Under the pieces are notes generated by a model that had not been told where the DNA came from, did no database searches, and saw only the letters and a list, made by a program, of their open reading frames with translations. A DNA stretch of 64,000 nucleotides, taken from positions 806,001 through 870,000 of the forward strand of contig JBGAJN010000003.1 of assembly GCA_044224905.1 (NCBI GenBank), written 5' to 3'. Positions within the stretch are counted from its first letter, which is position 1, and each line of letters opens with the position of its first letter. This stretch comes from JBGAJN01 sp044224905 (GTDB taxonomy: Bacteria; Verrucomicrobiota; Verrucomicrobiia; Limisphaerales; JBGAJN01). Shown here one piece after another: positions 47,366-55,098 of the stretch. The position numbers and the translations under genes are program-made.

Positions 47366-50300
47366 TGTTCGAGATGCTGCCGGATGGCGGGCTCGAACGC
47401 ACGCAGGATCTGCTGCGTCAAATTCCGACGCGACTCGCGATCACCCAAGGCGCGCCGATCATAAGCAATTTCGGGCAGAATATGCGCCGCGTAGCCCTCC
47501 GTGGTGCGTGGAAGATAAACAGGAAGCAACACACAACCCGACGCACGCGCGAGTTCCGCGGCCGCAATAGATGCTGCAAACGGTTTACCGAACAATTCCA
47601 CTTCGACTGCGCTCGCCGCCGGCGGCCGATCCACGAGGAGCGCCACGGTTGCGCCAGATTCCAAACGCTTGATGATTTCGACGAAGGCGAACGGGTTGTC
47701 ACCAATCACAAGCGTCTCGATGCCCCAGCGGGCGCGTGACTCCTGGCGCATCTCGGTGAAGCCAGCGCCAGGCTCAGCGAGCGTGATCACCAGTAACTTC
47801 ACTCCGCGTCGCGCGAGCAACGGCGCGCCGAACTCCCAGTTTCCCAAATGCGGTGTGAGCAACAAAACTCCCCCGCCCTTTTTTTGTGCGGCAAGAAAAT
47901 GTTCCCAGCCCGTGAGCTCACCGAACAGTCCATCGACCACACAACCGCTCTCGTAACGCCACAGGTCGGCGAGCTTGCGGGCGAATTCGTCCACCATCGC
48001 GTTCGCGACGCGTTTCGCTTTCGGCAAATCGCCATTCACCGCAGGCAAAAAGTTCTGCACCACCAGATCGCGTCGATGTCCGGCGAAGCACCAATAAATT
48101 TTGCACCCGATCCGACACAGCAACGTCGTCACCGCCGCCGGCAACACGCGCGTCACCGCGAGCGCCGCGCGCCACAATGCCGGTCCGTAGAACTTCGAAG
48201 GAAGGCCAACTGGCGGCGGCGGCGCGCCCGCTTTCCCAGCGACCGCACTCCACCAAGCCGGCAGTAGGTAGATCGAAATGAGCATCACGCACCCCACGCC
48301 GGTCGCACAGACCGCACCCAAGCTCGCAAGTCCCGCATTGCTCGACCACGCGAGCGAACCGAAGCCAGCCACCGTCGTGCCGCCGCACAGCCACAGCGCC
48401 TGGCCGATGGTGCGCCGTGCCGCAGCAATGTCGCCACCGTGCCGGCGAAGTGCGAGTTGCATGTGGATGCTGTAATCCACTCCCGCGCCGAGCAACAACG
48501 GCAGCGCCATCAAGTTGAGCAAGTTCCACGACCACCCGGCGAGCGCCATGATTGCCCACAAACACAGTCCGCTCAGCAACAGCGTGGCGAAGCTCAACAA
48601 CATTTCACTCGCGCGCTTGAACGCCAGCCACAACGAGGCAAACAGCAGCGCCAGCATCGGCAGCAGCACGAACCAAAGGTCGCGTCGCACGACGTCGATC
48701 AGCGCGGCGCCAATCATTTCCCAACCCGCCAAGATGCCCCCTGCGTTGGCCAACTGTTTCTGCAATGCCGCGGAGGCCGCCGCGGATACTTCATTTGTCG
48801 CGGGATAAATCATTCCGATGGCGAGCTGCTGTGTTTCGCTCCGCGCCGAAAGTTTTCCCGTAATCCAAGCGCTTACCGGATTGGTGGGCCACAGTGCGCC
48901 GGTCGCGTCCGCCTGCTGCCAGTAACTGAGCATATTCTCCGTCACGACCAGGGCGTTGCTCGTGAATCCGGCCGACAGCGCGGCCGCCTTCAACGCATCC
49001 CGCTCCGTCACCAGAGTGCGCGCGGCCATTCGATTGATTCGTTGAAAATCCGGCCGCGGCCAGAAAGATTCCGGCAAATTGAACCGGCCGATCGCGCCCT
49101 GCTCCCGCGCCTTTTCCAGCACCGTGTTAACGCCGGCCAAACGTCGCGCAACATCTCCCTCATCGCGCCCGGACACCACAACCCACATGGGCTCGCGCAG
49201 CGAATTCATCCGCAACTTGATTTCCTCCAACGCCGCATAGGCTGCGCTATGCAGCGGTCGCAGGGGCGCCGCCGTGTGATCCAAAGCCGGCCGGGTGCGC
49301 ACGACAACCGCCAGCACCGCCATGCATACCAGCACCGTCGTTGCCCAGGCCACGGACTTCGAGAAGCCAACTCCTTTTGCCGTTCCTCCCTGGGTTCGCG
49401 GTTTGGCTTTTCCCACGAACGGCAGATACGCAAACAGCATCACCAACGCGGCGAGCGCGATGCCGATGGCAACCAGCGAACCCAACTGCGCCAGCCCGGG
49501 CAGCCCGCTGAAATTGAGAATCAAAAACGCGCCCGCCGTCGTAACGGATGACCAGAGGATGCTGGGCCCGAGTTCGCGACGCAGCTCCGCCGCAGACAAA
49601 TGGGGCGCAGCCTGCGCTTCTTGATACAGCACCAATCCGTAGTCCACCGCGAGCCCAAGCAGGATCGCCGCGAAGCCCATGCTTACAACGCTCAGGGTCC
49701 CATAGACCAAACCGCCGAGCGCCATCGTCGCGCCCAGAATCACCACGAGCAACGTCAGCAGCCACAGCAACGGCTTCCAACGCCGATGCGCCCACCAGAA
49801 GAGCGCCACGATGATACCGACCGTCCCCAGCACCGAACTGACCATGTCACGCTCCATGCCGCCGGCGATTTCAGTGACGAACGCAGGTCGGCCCGTGTAG
49901 CGAATCTGAAGTGAAGGGCTATTGGAGAACTGCAGGGTGGCGATGCGCGCCTTGACCGTGTCGAACCACGCGCGACACTCGCGGTAACTCATCAGAGCGC
50001 CTCGCGCCTCCACAAAAATCAACCGGAATCTTCCGTCCGCGGATGCGAACAATTCCTGCCCCGAACCGAACTCCGGCGCGCCCGCAGTGGCCACGGCCGG
50101 CAATCGCATCAAACCGTAAGGATCGTAACTCAGTTGCGCAATCTCCCCCGGAGACATCGACGTCGTGAGTTGCGCGCGAGTGGCCGCGAGCGTCGCCGGG
50201 AGATTCGTCGCGGCCAACCGGCGCGTCAGTTCGTTGAAAAGTTCCGGGGGCTGGTTCAGCCACAGATGGGCGAGGAATTCCGCCGCTTCTGCGGGACGCT

Positions 50301-50592
50301 CCTGCCAAGGCGGTTGCCAAGTGACACCGTTGATCAGCGTAGTTTCACGCCGCAGTGCTTCCGCGATTTCACGCGCAGCGGACTCCGCACCATCCGCGTC
50401 GCCCGCACTGACGGTGATGAGAAGCTCCCGCGCATTCGAGAAATGTTGCTGATACAGCTTCAGCCCCTGAACCACCGGCAGTTCCGTCGGCAGTAGGTTC
50501 AACACTTCGACATCGAAACGCAGGCGCCACAGGCCGAGTGCGATCGGCAACAGGAACAGCAGCCACAACCAACGGCGGGACAAACGGGTCAT
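47326..50592 (-). CDS. MMPL/RND-type exporter fused to an LpxL-like lysophospholipid acyltransferase
   Basis: 1088 residues. Residues 1 to about 785 form an MMPL-type RND transporter: two sets of six membrane segments with periplasmic loops in between, including GLAVDYGLVLYQE and LLLGAGVDYSIHMQLALRR, the paired GxxxDYG-type motifs. A Pro-rich linker (about 788-795) is followed by a lipid A acyltransferase-type domain, with catalytic HLGNWE at about 914-919, RGVKLLVITLAEP and LLVDRPP. In other aryl polyene clusters the exporter and acyltransferase are separate genes; here they are joined. The fusion suggests direct handover of the acylated product to the exporter. ATG overlaps the lipoprotein stop by 4 bases. 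Confidence 0.93.
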   Translation of the reverse strand: MTRLSRRWLWLLFLLPIALGLWRLRFDVEVLNLLPTELPVVQGLKLYQQHFSNARELLITVSAGDADGAESAAREIAEALRRETTLINGVTWQPPWQERPAEAAEFLAHLWLNQPPELFNELTRRLAATNLPATLAATRAQLTTSMSPGEIAQLSYDPYGLMRLPAVATAGAPEFGSGQELFASADGRFRLIFVEARGALMSYRECRAWFDTVKARIATLQFSNSPSLQIRYTGRPAFVTEIAGGMERDMVSSVLGTVGIIVALFWWAHRRWKPLLWLLTLLVVILGATMALGGLVYGTLSVVSMGFAAILLGLAVDYGLVLYQEAQAAPHLSAAELRRELGPSILWSSVTTAGAFLILNFSGLPGLAQLGSLVAIGIALAALVMLFAYLPFVGKAKPRTQGGTAKGVGFSKSVAWATTVLVCMAVLAVVVRTRPALDHTAAPLRPLHSAAYAALEEIKLRMNSLREPMWVVVSGRDEGDVARRLAGVNTVLEKAREQGAIGRFNLPESFWPRPDFQRINRMAARTLVTERDALKAAALSAGFTSNALVVTENMLSYWQQADATGALWPTNPVSAWITGKLSARSETQQLAIGMIYPATNEVSAAASAALQKQLANAGGILAGWEMIGAALIDVVRRDLWFVLLPMLALLFASLWLAFKRASEMLLSFATLLLSGLCLWAIMALAGWSWNLLNLMALPLLLGAGVDYSIHMQLALRRHGGDIAAARRTIGQALWLCGGTTVAGFGSLAWSSNAGLASLGAVCATGVGCVMLISIYLLPAWWSAVAGKAGAPPPPVGLPSKFYGPALWRAALAVTRVLPAAVTTLLCRIGCKIYWCFAGHRRDLVVQNFLPAVNGDLPKAKRVANAMVDEFARKLADLWRYESGCVVDGLFGELTGWEHFLAAQKKGGGVLLLTPHLGNWEFGAPLLARRGVKLLVITLAEPGAGFTEMRQESRARWGIETLVIGDNPFAFVEIIKRLESGATVALLVDRPPAASAVEVELFGKPFAASIAAAELARASGCVLLPVYLPRTTEGYAAHILPEIAYDRRALGDRESRRNLTQQILRAFEPAIRQHLEQWFHFVSIWSRKP

Positions 50593-51083
50593 GGGTTCAG
50601 GAAACCTTCAAGCGATTCACCCGTCGCGCGGTTCTCGAGACGCCAGCCATTGTTGTCGCGTCGCTCCCAACTCCAGCGCGACGGCGGCGGCGCGCCATCG
50701 AGGAATTTCGCGAGGTGCAACCAGATCACGCGCGAGGGCGGAGGATTAAAGCCGTGCCACTGACCGTTCGGTGGAAAATTGATATACCACTGATTCGGCG
50801 TGCTCTGCGCGGACACAAGCGTCACGGGCGTTTTGCTGAACGACACATAGACCTGCCCGTTCGTGTGCGTGGCGACGAGCAATTCACCCGCGATTTCACT
50901 GATCGCGTTCTCCCCCTTCCACAGCGCCTGCCCTTGGCGAACCTTCCAGCCAGCTTCGGCAAAATTCGCCGGCGGTGGCGGCGGCACGGTTTGGCACGCA
51001 GTGAAAACGGCGGCGACAACCAAGAGCGAAAATATCAGCGTCAACCGGCTACCATAGCCGGCCCGTTTAGTGGTGGAATTCAT
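50589..51083 (-). CDS. Cluster-associated outer-membrane lipoprotein
   Basis: About 164 residues from the ATG at 51083 (a TTG at 51098 would overlap the flavoenzyme stop). Lipobox FTAC after the hydrophobic stretch LTLIFSLLVVAAVF, then a Pro-rich spacer and a beta-rich domain with WKVRQGQALWKG and WSWERRDNNGWRLENRA. A small lipoprotein at this position is common in aryl polyene clusters (DUF3261-like), which fits, but identity was judged by position and general pattern. It probably helps deliver the pigment to the outer membrane together with the LolA-like protein. Confidence 0.7.
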   Translation of the reverse strand: MNSTTKRAGYGSRLTLIFSLLVVAAVFTACQTVPPPPPANFAEAGWKVRQGQALWKGENAISEIAGELLVATHTNGQVYVSFSKTPVTLVSAQSTPNQWYINFPPNGQWHGFNPPPSRVIWLHLAKFLDGAPPPSRWSWERRDNNGWRLENRATGESLEGFLNP

Positions 51084-51094
51084 TTTGGAGGAAA

Positions 51095-52342
51095 TCAATT
51101 GAAGGAGATCCGCGGGAGGAGCGGGAAGCGGGCCTGGAGTTTGACGATCCAGAAAAACATTCGCATGCGCCAGCGCATGGACCAGCCGCCCTCGAGTTCG
51201 CCGGCGAGCACCGCGTTCACGGCCGCGGGCAAATGGAATTTGTTACGCGGCTCAAGGAACACTTCCATGAACGGCGTCGTGTAAAAGCTCTCGACCATCT
51301 GCCAATAGAACTCCATCGAGTCGTAGACCTTCTTCTCGTACGCGGGAAACCGCGGCATGCCGTCGTCGCCCGCGTCGATTGATTTCAGGACCGCTTCGGC
51401 GGCGAGCTTGCCGGAGAACATCGCGAGGAAAACGCCAGCCGAGAAAATGGGATCCATGAACCCCGCGGCATCGCCCACGCGCACGAGACGTGGGCCGACA
51501 AAACGCCGGTTGCGATACGAAAAATCCGCCGTGGTTTGGATCGGTCCAACCGCACGCGCGTCCGCCATGCGTTCCCGCATGGGTTTGCTGGATTGCACGA
51601 GCCGGTTAAAAACTGCCTCGGGAGATTCTTTCGCGGCGGCGAACTCGTCCTTGTCCATGACGCAACCCACGCTGACTTTTTCGCGAGAGAGGGGGATGAG
51701 CCAGAACCATTTGTTCTCGAGCCGTACGATGACCGTGTCATTCGACTTCGGTTCGGGATCGACGCGAACGCCGTGGAAATGACCGAAGACCGCGAGCTTC
51801 TTCAATCGCGGATGCATCACGCGGAGGCCTTCCTGATTGCCGGTGACATTGCCGCGACCGCTGGCATCGATGAGAAACTTGGCGCGCAACTTTTCCGCCG
51901 GCCCCGTTTCACCGCGCGCTTCGATCGTCACACCGTCGGCGTCCGTGGAGAAACTGCCAACCGTCCAACCTTCGCGCACTTCGGCGCCACTCGCCGCGGC
52001 GTGCTTGAGGAGGATATGGTCGAACGTCGAGCGCTCGACTTGAATCGCTTCGGTTTCGCGGGTGAAGCGACCTTCCTTGAAAACGAACTTCGTATTCTTC
52101 GAACCGTTGCCGAGGTGAAACTGCGCGCCGTATTTCGTGAGGAATCCAGCCTCTTCAAGCGCCGGTTCAAGACCGAGTTCGCGGAAGATGCGCCGGTTGT
52201 ACGGCAGAAGCGATTCACCGATGTGGAAGCGAGGAAAGCGTTCTTTCTCCAAGACGAGGACGCGCTTGCCGGCGCGGGCGAGATAGGAGGCACTGCTGCT
52301 GCCACCCGGTCCACCGCCGATCACAATCGCGTCATACGTCAT
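51095..52342 (-). CDS. Flavin-dependent halogenase-family oxidoreductase B
   Basis: About 415 residues from the ATG at 52342 (GTG at 52348 two codons upstream). FAD motif DAIVIGGGPGGSSSASYLAR, then PRFHIGESLLPYNRR, the halogenase Lys region AGFLTKYGAQFHLG, and WxWxIP in KWFWLIPL. LVRVGDAAGFMDPIFSAGVFLA is the second FAD/substrate element. It shares all marks of the phenol/tryptophan halogenase family with oxidoreductase A at 39.5 kb but the two are clearly different in sequence. First gene of the export operon flavoenzyme-lipoprotein-MMPL/acyltransferase-LolA-dehydratase. Whether it halogenates or only oxidises is not determined by the sequence. Confidence 0.85.
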   Translation of the reverse strand: MTYDAIVIGGGPGGSSSASYLARAGKRVLVLEKERFPRFHIGESLLPYNRRIFRELGLEPALEEAGFLTKYGAQFHLGNGSKNTKFVFKEGRFTRETEAIQVERSTFDHILLKHAAASGAEVREGWTVGSFSTDADGVTIEARGETGPAEKLRAKFLIDASGRGNVTGNQEGLRVMHPRLKKLAVFGHFHGVRVDPEPKSNDTVIVRLENKWFWLIPLSREKVSVGCVMDKDEFAAAKESPEAVFNRLVQSSKPMRERMADARAVGPIQTTADFSYRNRRFVGPRLVRVGDAAGFMDPIFSAGVFLAMFSGKLAAEAVLKSIDAGDDGMPRFPAYEKKVYDSMEFYWQMVESFYTTPFMEVFLEPRNKFHLPAAVNAVLAGELEGGWSMRWRMRMFFWIVKLQARFPLLPRISFN

Positions 52343-52460
52343 TTGCACAGAATGGATTTAACGCAAAGGCGCGCGGATGCAAAGAAGCAAGGCGAGGGAA
52401 AACACCTTAGCTTCGACACGCACCCACTTTTCTTGGCGAGCGAATGCCAATCGGGGCGGA

Positions 52461-53669
52461 TCAAAGCTTCTCCGGCTCCGACAGGAGTTTGGCAATGCGC
52501 GCGAGCAATCGACCCGCCGCACCGCCGTCGAGCACGCGATGGTCGAAGCTGAGGGTGAGGTTCGCCTCCATCACGGGAACAAATTGCTGCTTCGCTTCGT
52601 CCCAGTTCGGCACCTTGCGCCCCGCGCCCATGCCGAGCACCAGCGTTTGTTCCGGGAGCGGAATTGGCGTGGCCCAAGTGAGGCCGAAGGTTCCGAAGTT
52701 GGTAACAGTCGCGATCGAACCACCCGTCGCATCCGGCGGGAGACGACGCTGGCGCGCGAGTTCCACCAATTCGTTGTAGCGAACAACGAGTTCCTTCAAC
52801 GGTTTCTTGTCCGCGCCGCGCAACACGGGAACCAACACACCGTCTTCCGCCTCCACCGCGAAACCGACGTCGATCGCTTGCGGGTGGACAATCTTGTTGC
52901 CGATCAAACGACCGGCCGGCGCGCTGTTCTCCGCCAACGCAAGCGCCAAGGCGCGCAACGCATACAGCGCGGGACCGGGTTTCGGTTCGGCTTTTTTGCG
53001 ATGAGAGAGCAACAGATCGAGGCAGATGGGCAACGCCACCGTGGCCAGCGGGCGCGTCCAACTGCGACGCATCGCATCGGCAACCGCGACACGCATGGAC
53101 GAGGCCTGCGTGAGCCGATGTTTTTCAAGATTGGCAATGAAGACTTCGAAGTCCTGAATCGTGACGCGACCAGCGCCGCCGCTACCCGCGATGCCCGCAA
53201 GGTCCGCAGCGTGCAAACCGAGCTCGTTCATGCGCGCTTTCATGCGCGGCGACATGTAGCTGGCGCCTTTCGCGTGCGCCGGAACGGGCAGACCGCGAAC
53301 GGTTGGTTCGACACCGGATTTGCTCGCGGTCGCAGCGGGCTTCGCCGCGCCGTTCGTTTCCGCCGCCGGCTCTTCGGTAGCGACAGCGGGCGCCGGCGTT
53401 GACAATCCGAGACGATCAGCATCCTCCTGCGCAACTTCCAAGTAGCCCAACGTTGCCCCCACGGCGTAGCTCTCGTGGAGTTTGACCAAAAGTTTCTGCA
53501 CCGTGCCCGGACACGGCGACGCGACGTTCATCGTCGCCTTGTTGGTTTCCACTTCCATCACGTCCTGGTCGGCTTTGATCGTGTCGCCGACTTTGACGAG
53601 AAGACTGATGACCGTCGCCTCGGCGATGGACTCGCCGAGCTGCGGCATGATGATGGGAATCTGTGGCAT
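52461..53669 (-). CDS. 2-oxoacid dehydrogenase E2 component (dihydrolipoamide acyltransferase)
   Basis: About 402 residues from the ATG at 53669 (open frame to 53753). N-terminal lipoyl domain with the modified Lys in EVETNKATMNV; a linker rich in Ala/Pro/Glu; a peripheral subunit-binding domain (SYMSPRMKARMNELGLHAADL, then GSGGAGRVTIQDF); and the catalytic domain ending SFDHRVLDGGAAGRLL with active-site His-Asp. The E1 and E3 genes are not visible here. It sits directly upstream of the pigment export operon (about 118 bases), so cotranscription is possible; whether it supplies an acyl-CoA starter or is unrelated central metabolism is unknown. Confidence 0.93.
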   Translation of the reverse strand: MPQIPIIMPQLGESIAEATVISLLVKVGDTIKADQDVMEVETNKATMNVASPCPGTVQKLLVKLHESYAVGATLGYLEVAQEDADRLGLSTPAPAVATEEPAAETNGAAKPAATASKSGVEPTVRGLPVPAHAKGASYMSPRMKARMNELGLHAADLAGIAGSGGAGRVTIQDFEVFIANLEKHRLTQASSMRVAVADAMRRSWTRPLATVALPICLDLLLSHRKKAEPKPGPALYALRALALALAENSAPAGRLIGNKIVHPQAIDVGFAVEAEDGVLVPVLRGADKKPLKELVVRYNELVELARQRRLPPDATGGSIATVTNFGTFGLTWATPIPLPEQTLVLGMGAGRKVPNWDEAKQQFVPVMEANLTLSFDHRVLDGGAAGRLLARIAKLLSEPEKL

Positions 53670-53801
53670 ATCCGATTTCAATGGAGGTGTAACGCAAAGC
53701 CTCGGGCGACACAACGAAAACCCTTGGGCCCTCCGCACGATCAATCGTGACACCGCCGCGCCCTCGCGCTATCTACAGCGGCACAATTTCGCCGCAAGCA
53801 C

Positions 53802-55079
53802 ATGAATCCGACGGCCATTGAAAACCATCTCAAGCTCGTGCTCGTCCAGTGGATGATCATCATTGGAGTGGCGTTCGTTTTCGGCCGGCTGGGTAAACGT
53901 GTCGGGCAACCTCTCGCCGTTGGTGAAATTCTCGCCGGTCTGTTGCTCGGCCCGTCAGCGCTCGGACTGATCTGGCCGAAAGACTGGCCGGTGTTGTTTC
54001 CCGCCGAGACGCAGCAATCGCTTCAATTGCTCGGCAAGCTTGGCCTGATCCTGCTGCTGTTTCAGGTGGGTATGGAATTCGACTTCGGCCACCTGCGCTC
54101 GCGTTCACGAACCGTCACGGCGGTTTCGTTGATGGGAATCATCGCGCCGGTGCTCGGCGGGCTCGCGGTCGGCCCGTGGTTGCATCGCAACTTCGCACCG
54201 GAGACAACGTTCTTCGGATTTCAATTGTTCATCTGCATCGCCCTCTCGATCACCGCGCTGCCGATCATGGGTAGAATTTTGCTCGAGATGAATTTGGAAC
54301 GCACCGCGCTCGGGGCGCTGTCGATCAGCGCCGCCGCCATCGACGACGTCGCCGGCTGGATCGGTCTCGCGGTCGTCACCGCGCTCGCCACGTCCAACTT
54401 CAAATGGCTGCCGGTCTTCGGCCAGACCGCGGGCGTGATCGGTTTGCTGCTCGTGCTGCTCTACATCGTCGGGCCCGCGCTGAGGAAATTCTGGCGAACA
54501 ACTTCGGTGGGACGCGGCGGCTCGGAAATCACTGCCGGCTTCCTCGCCGTTTTGCTCGTCACCCTTTTCACGTGCTGCCTGATCACCAACATGCTCGGCG
54601 TATTCTCAATCTTCGGCGCGTTCCTGCTTGGCGTTTCATTGCATCAGGAGACGACTTTAGTCGCGGCGTGGCGTGAGAAGTTCTCACACTTCGTAATCGT
54701 CGCGCTGGTTCCCATTTTCTTTACGAACACCGGCCTGCGAACCGAAATCGGTTCGCTGAACAGCGGAATCGCGTGGGCCGGTTGCGCCGTCGTGATGCTG
54801 GTCGCCACCGCCGGTAAACTCGGCGGATGCTTCCTCGGCGCACGGCTCACGGGCCAAAGCACGCGTGAGGCGACATGCATCGCCGCGTTGATGAACACTC
54901 GTGCGTTGATGGGCTTGGTGGCGATCAATGTGGGCTACGAATTGAAACTGCTGCCTCGCGAACTGTTCACCATGTTCGTGATCATGGCGCTGCTGACCAC
55001 GGCGTTGACGGGGCCGATGTTGAAGTTTTCTTTGCCTCGCCATTTGCGCCCGCCGCAATCCGAGCCGGATACTCACTAA
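53802..55079 (+). CDS. Cation:proton antiporter (CPA2, KefB/NapA-like)
   Basis: 425 residues with about 12 membrane segments. Typical CPA2 features are RLGKRVGQPLAVGEILAGLLLGPS, LLLFQVGMEFD, and the transport-site region SISAAAIDDVAGWIGLA with the conserved Asp-Asp pair. No RCK/TrkA-N domain is attached, so it is the short form of the family. It exchanges Na+ or K+ for protons in the inner membrane. Divergent from the E2 gene; the ending residues are soluble and short. Confidence 0.9.
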   Translation: MNPTAIENHLKLVLVQWMIIIGVAFVFGRLGKRVGQPLAVGEILAGLLLGPSALGLIWPKDWPVLFPAETQQSLQLLGKLGLILLLFQVGMEFDFGHLRSRSRTVTAVSLMGIIAPVLGGLAVGPWLHRNFAPETTFFGFQLFICIALSITALPIMGRILLEMNLERTALGALSISAAAIDDVAGWIGLAVVTALATSNFKWLPVFGQTAGVIGLLLVLLYIVGPALRKFWRTTSVGRGGSEITAGFLAVLLVTLFTCCLITNMLGVFSIFGAFLLGVSLHQETTLVAAWREKFSHFVIVALVPIFFTNTGLRTEIGSLNSGIAWAGCAVVMLVATAGKLGGCFLGARLTGQSTREATCIAALMNTRALMGLVAINVGYELKLLPRELFTMFVIMALLTTALTGPMLKFSLPRHLRPPQSEPDTH

Positions 55080-55098
55080 TTTTTTCTCCACACCACGC

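Noticed and set aside
48439..49551. Plus-strand 370-residue open frame
   Set aside because: Antisense to the MMPL domain; rich in Arg, Gln and His with no structure.
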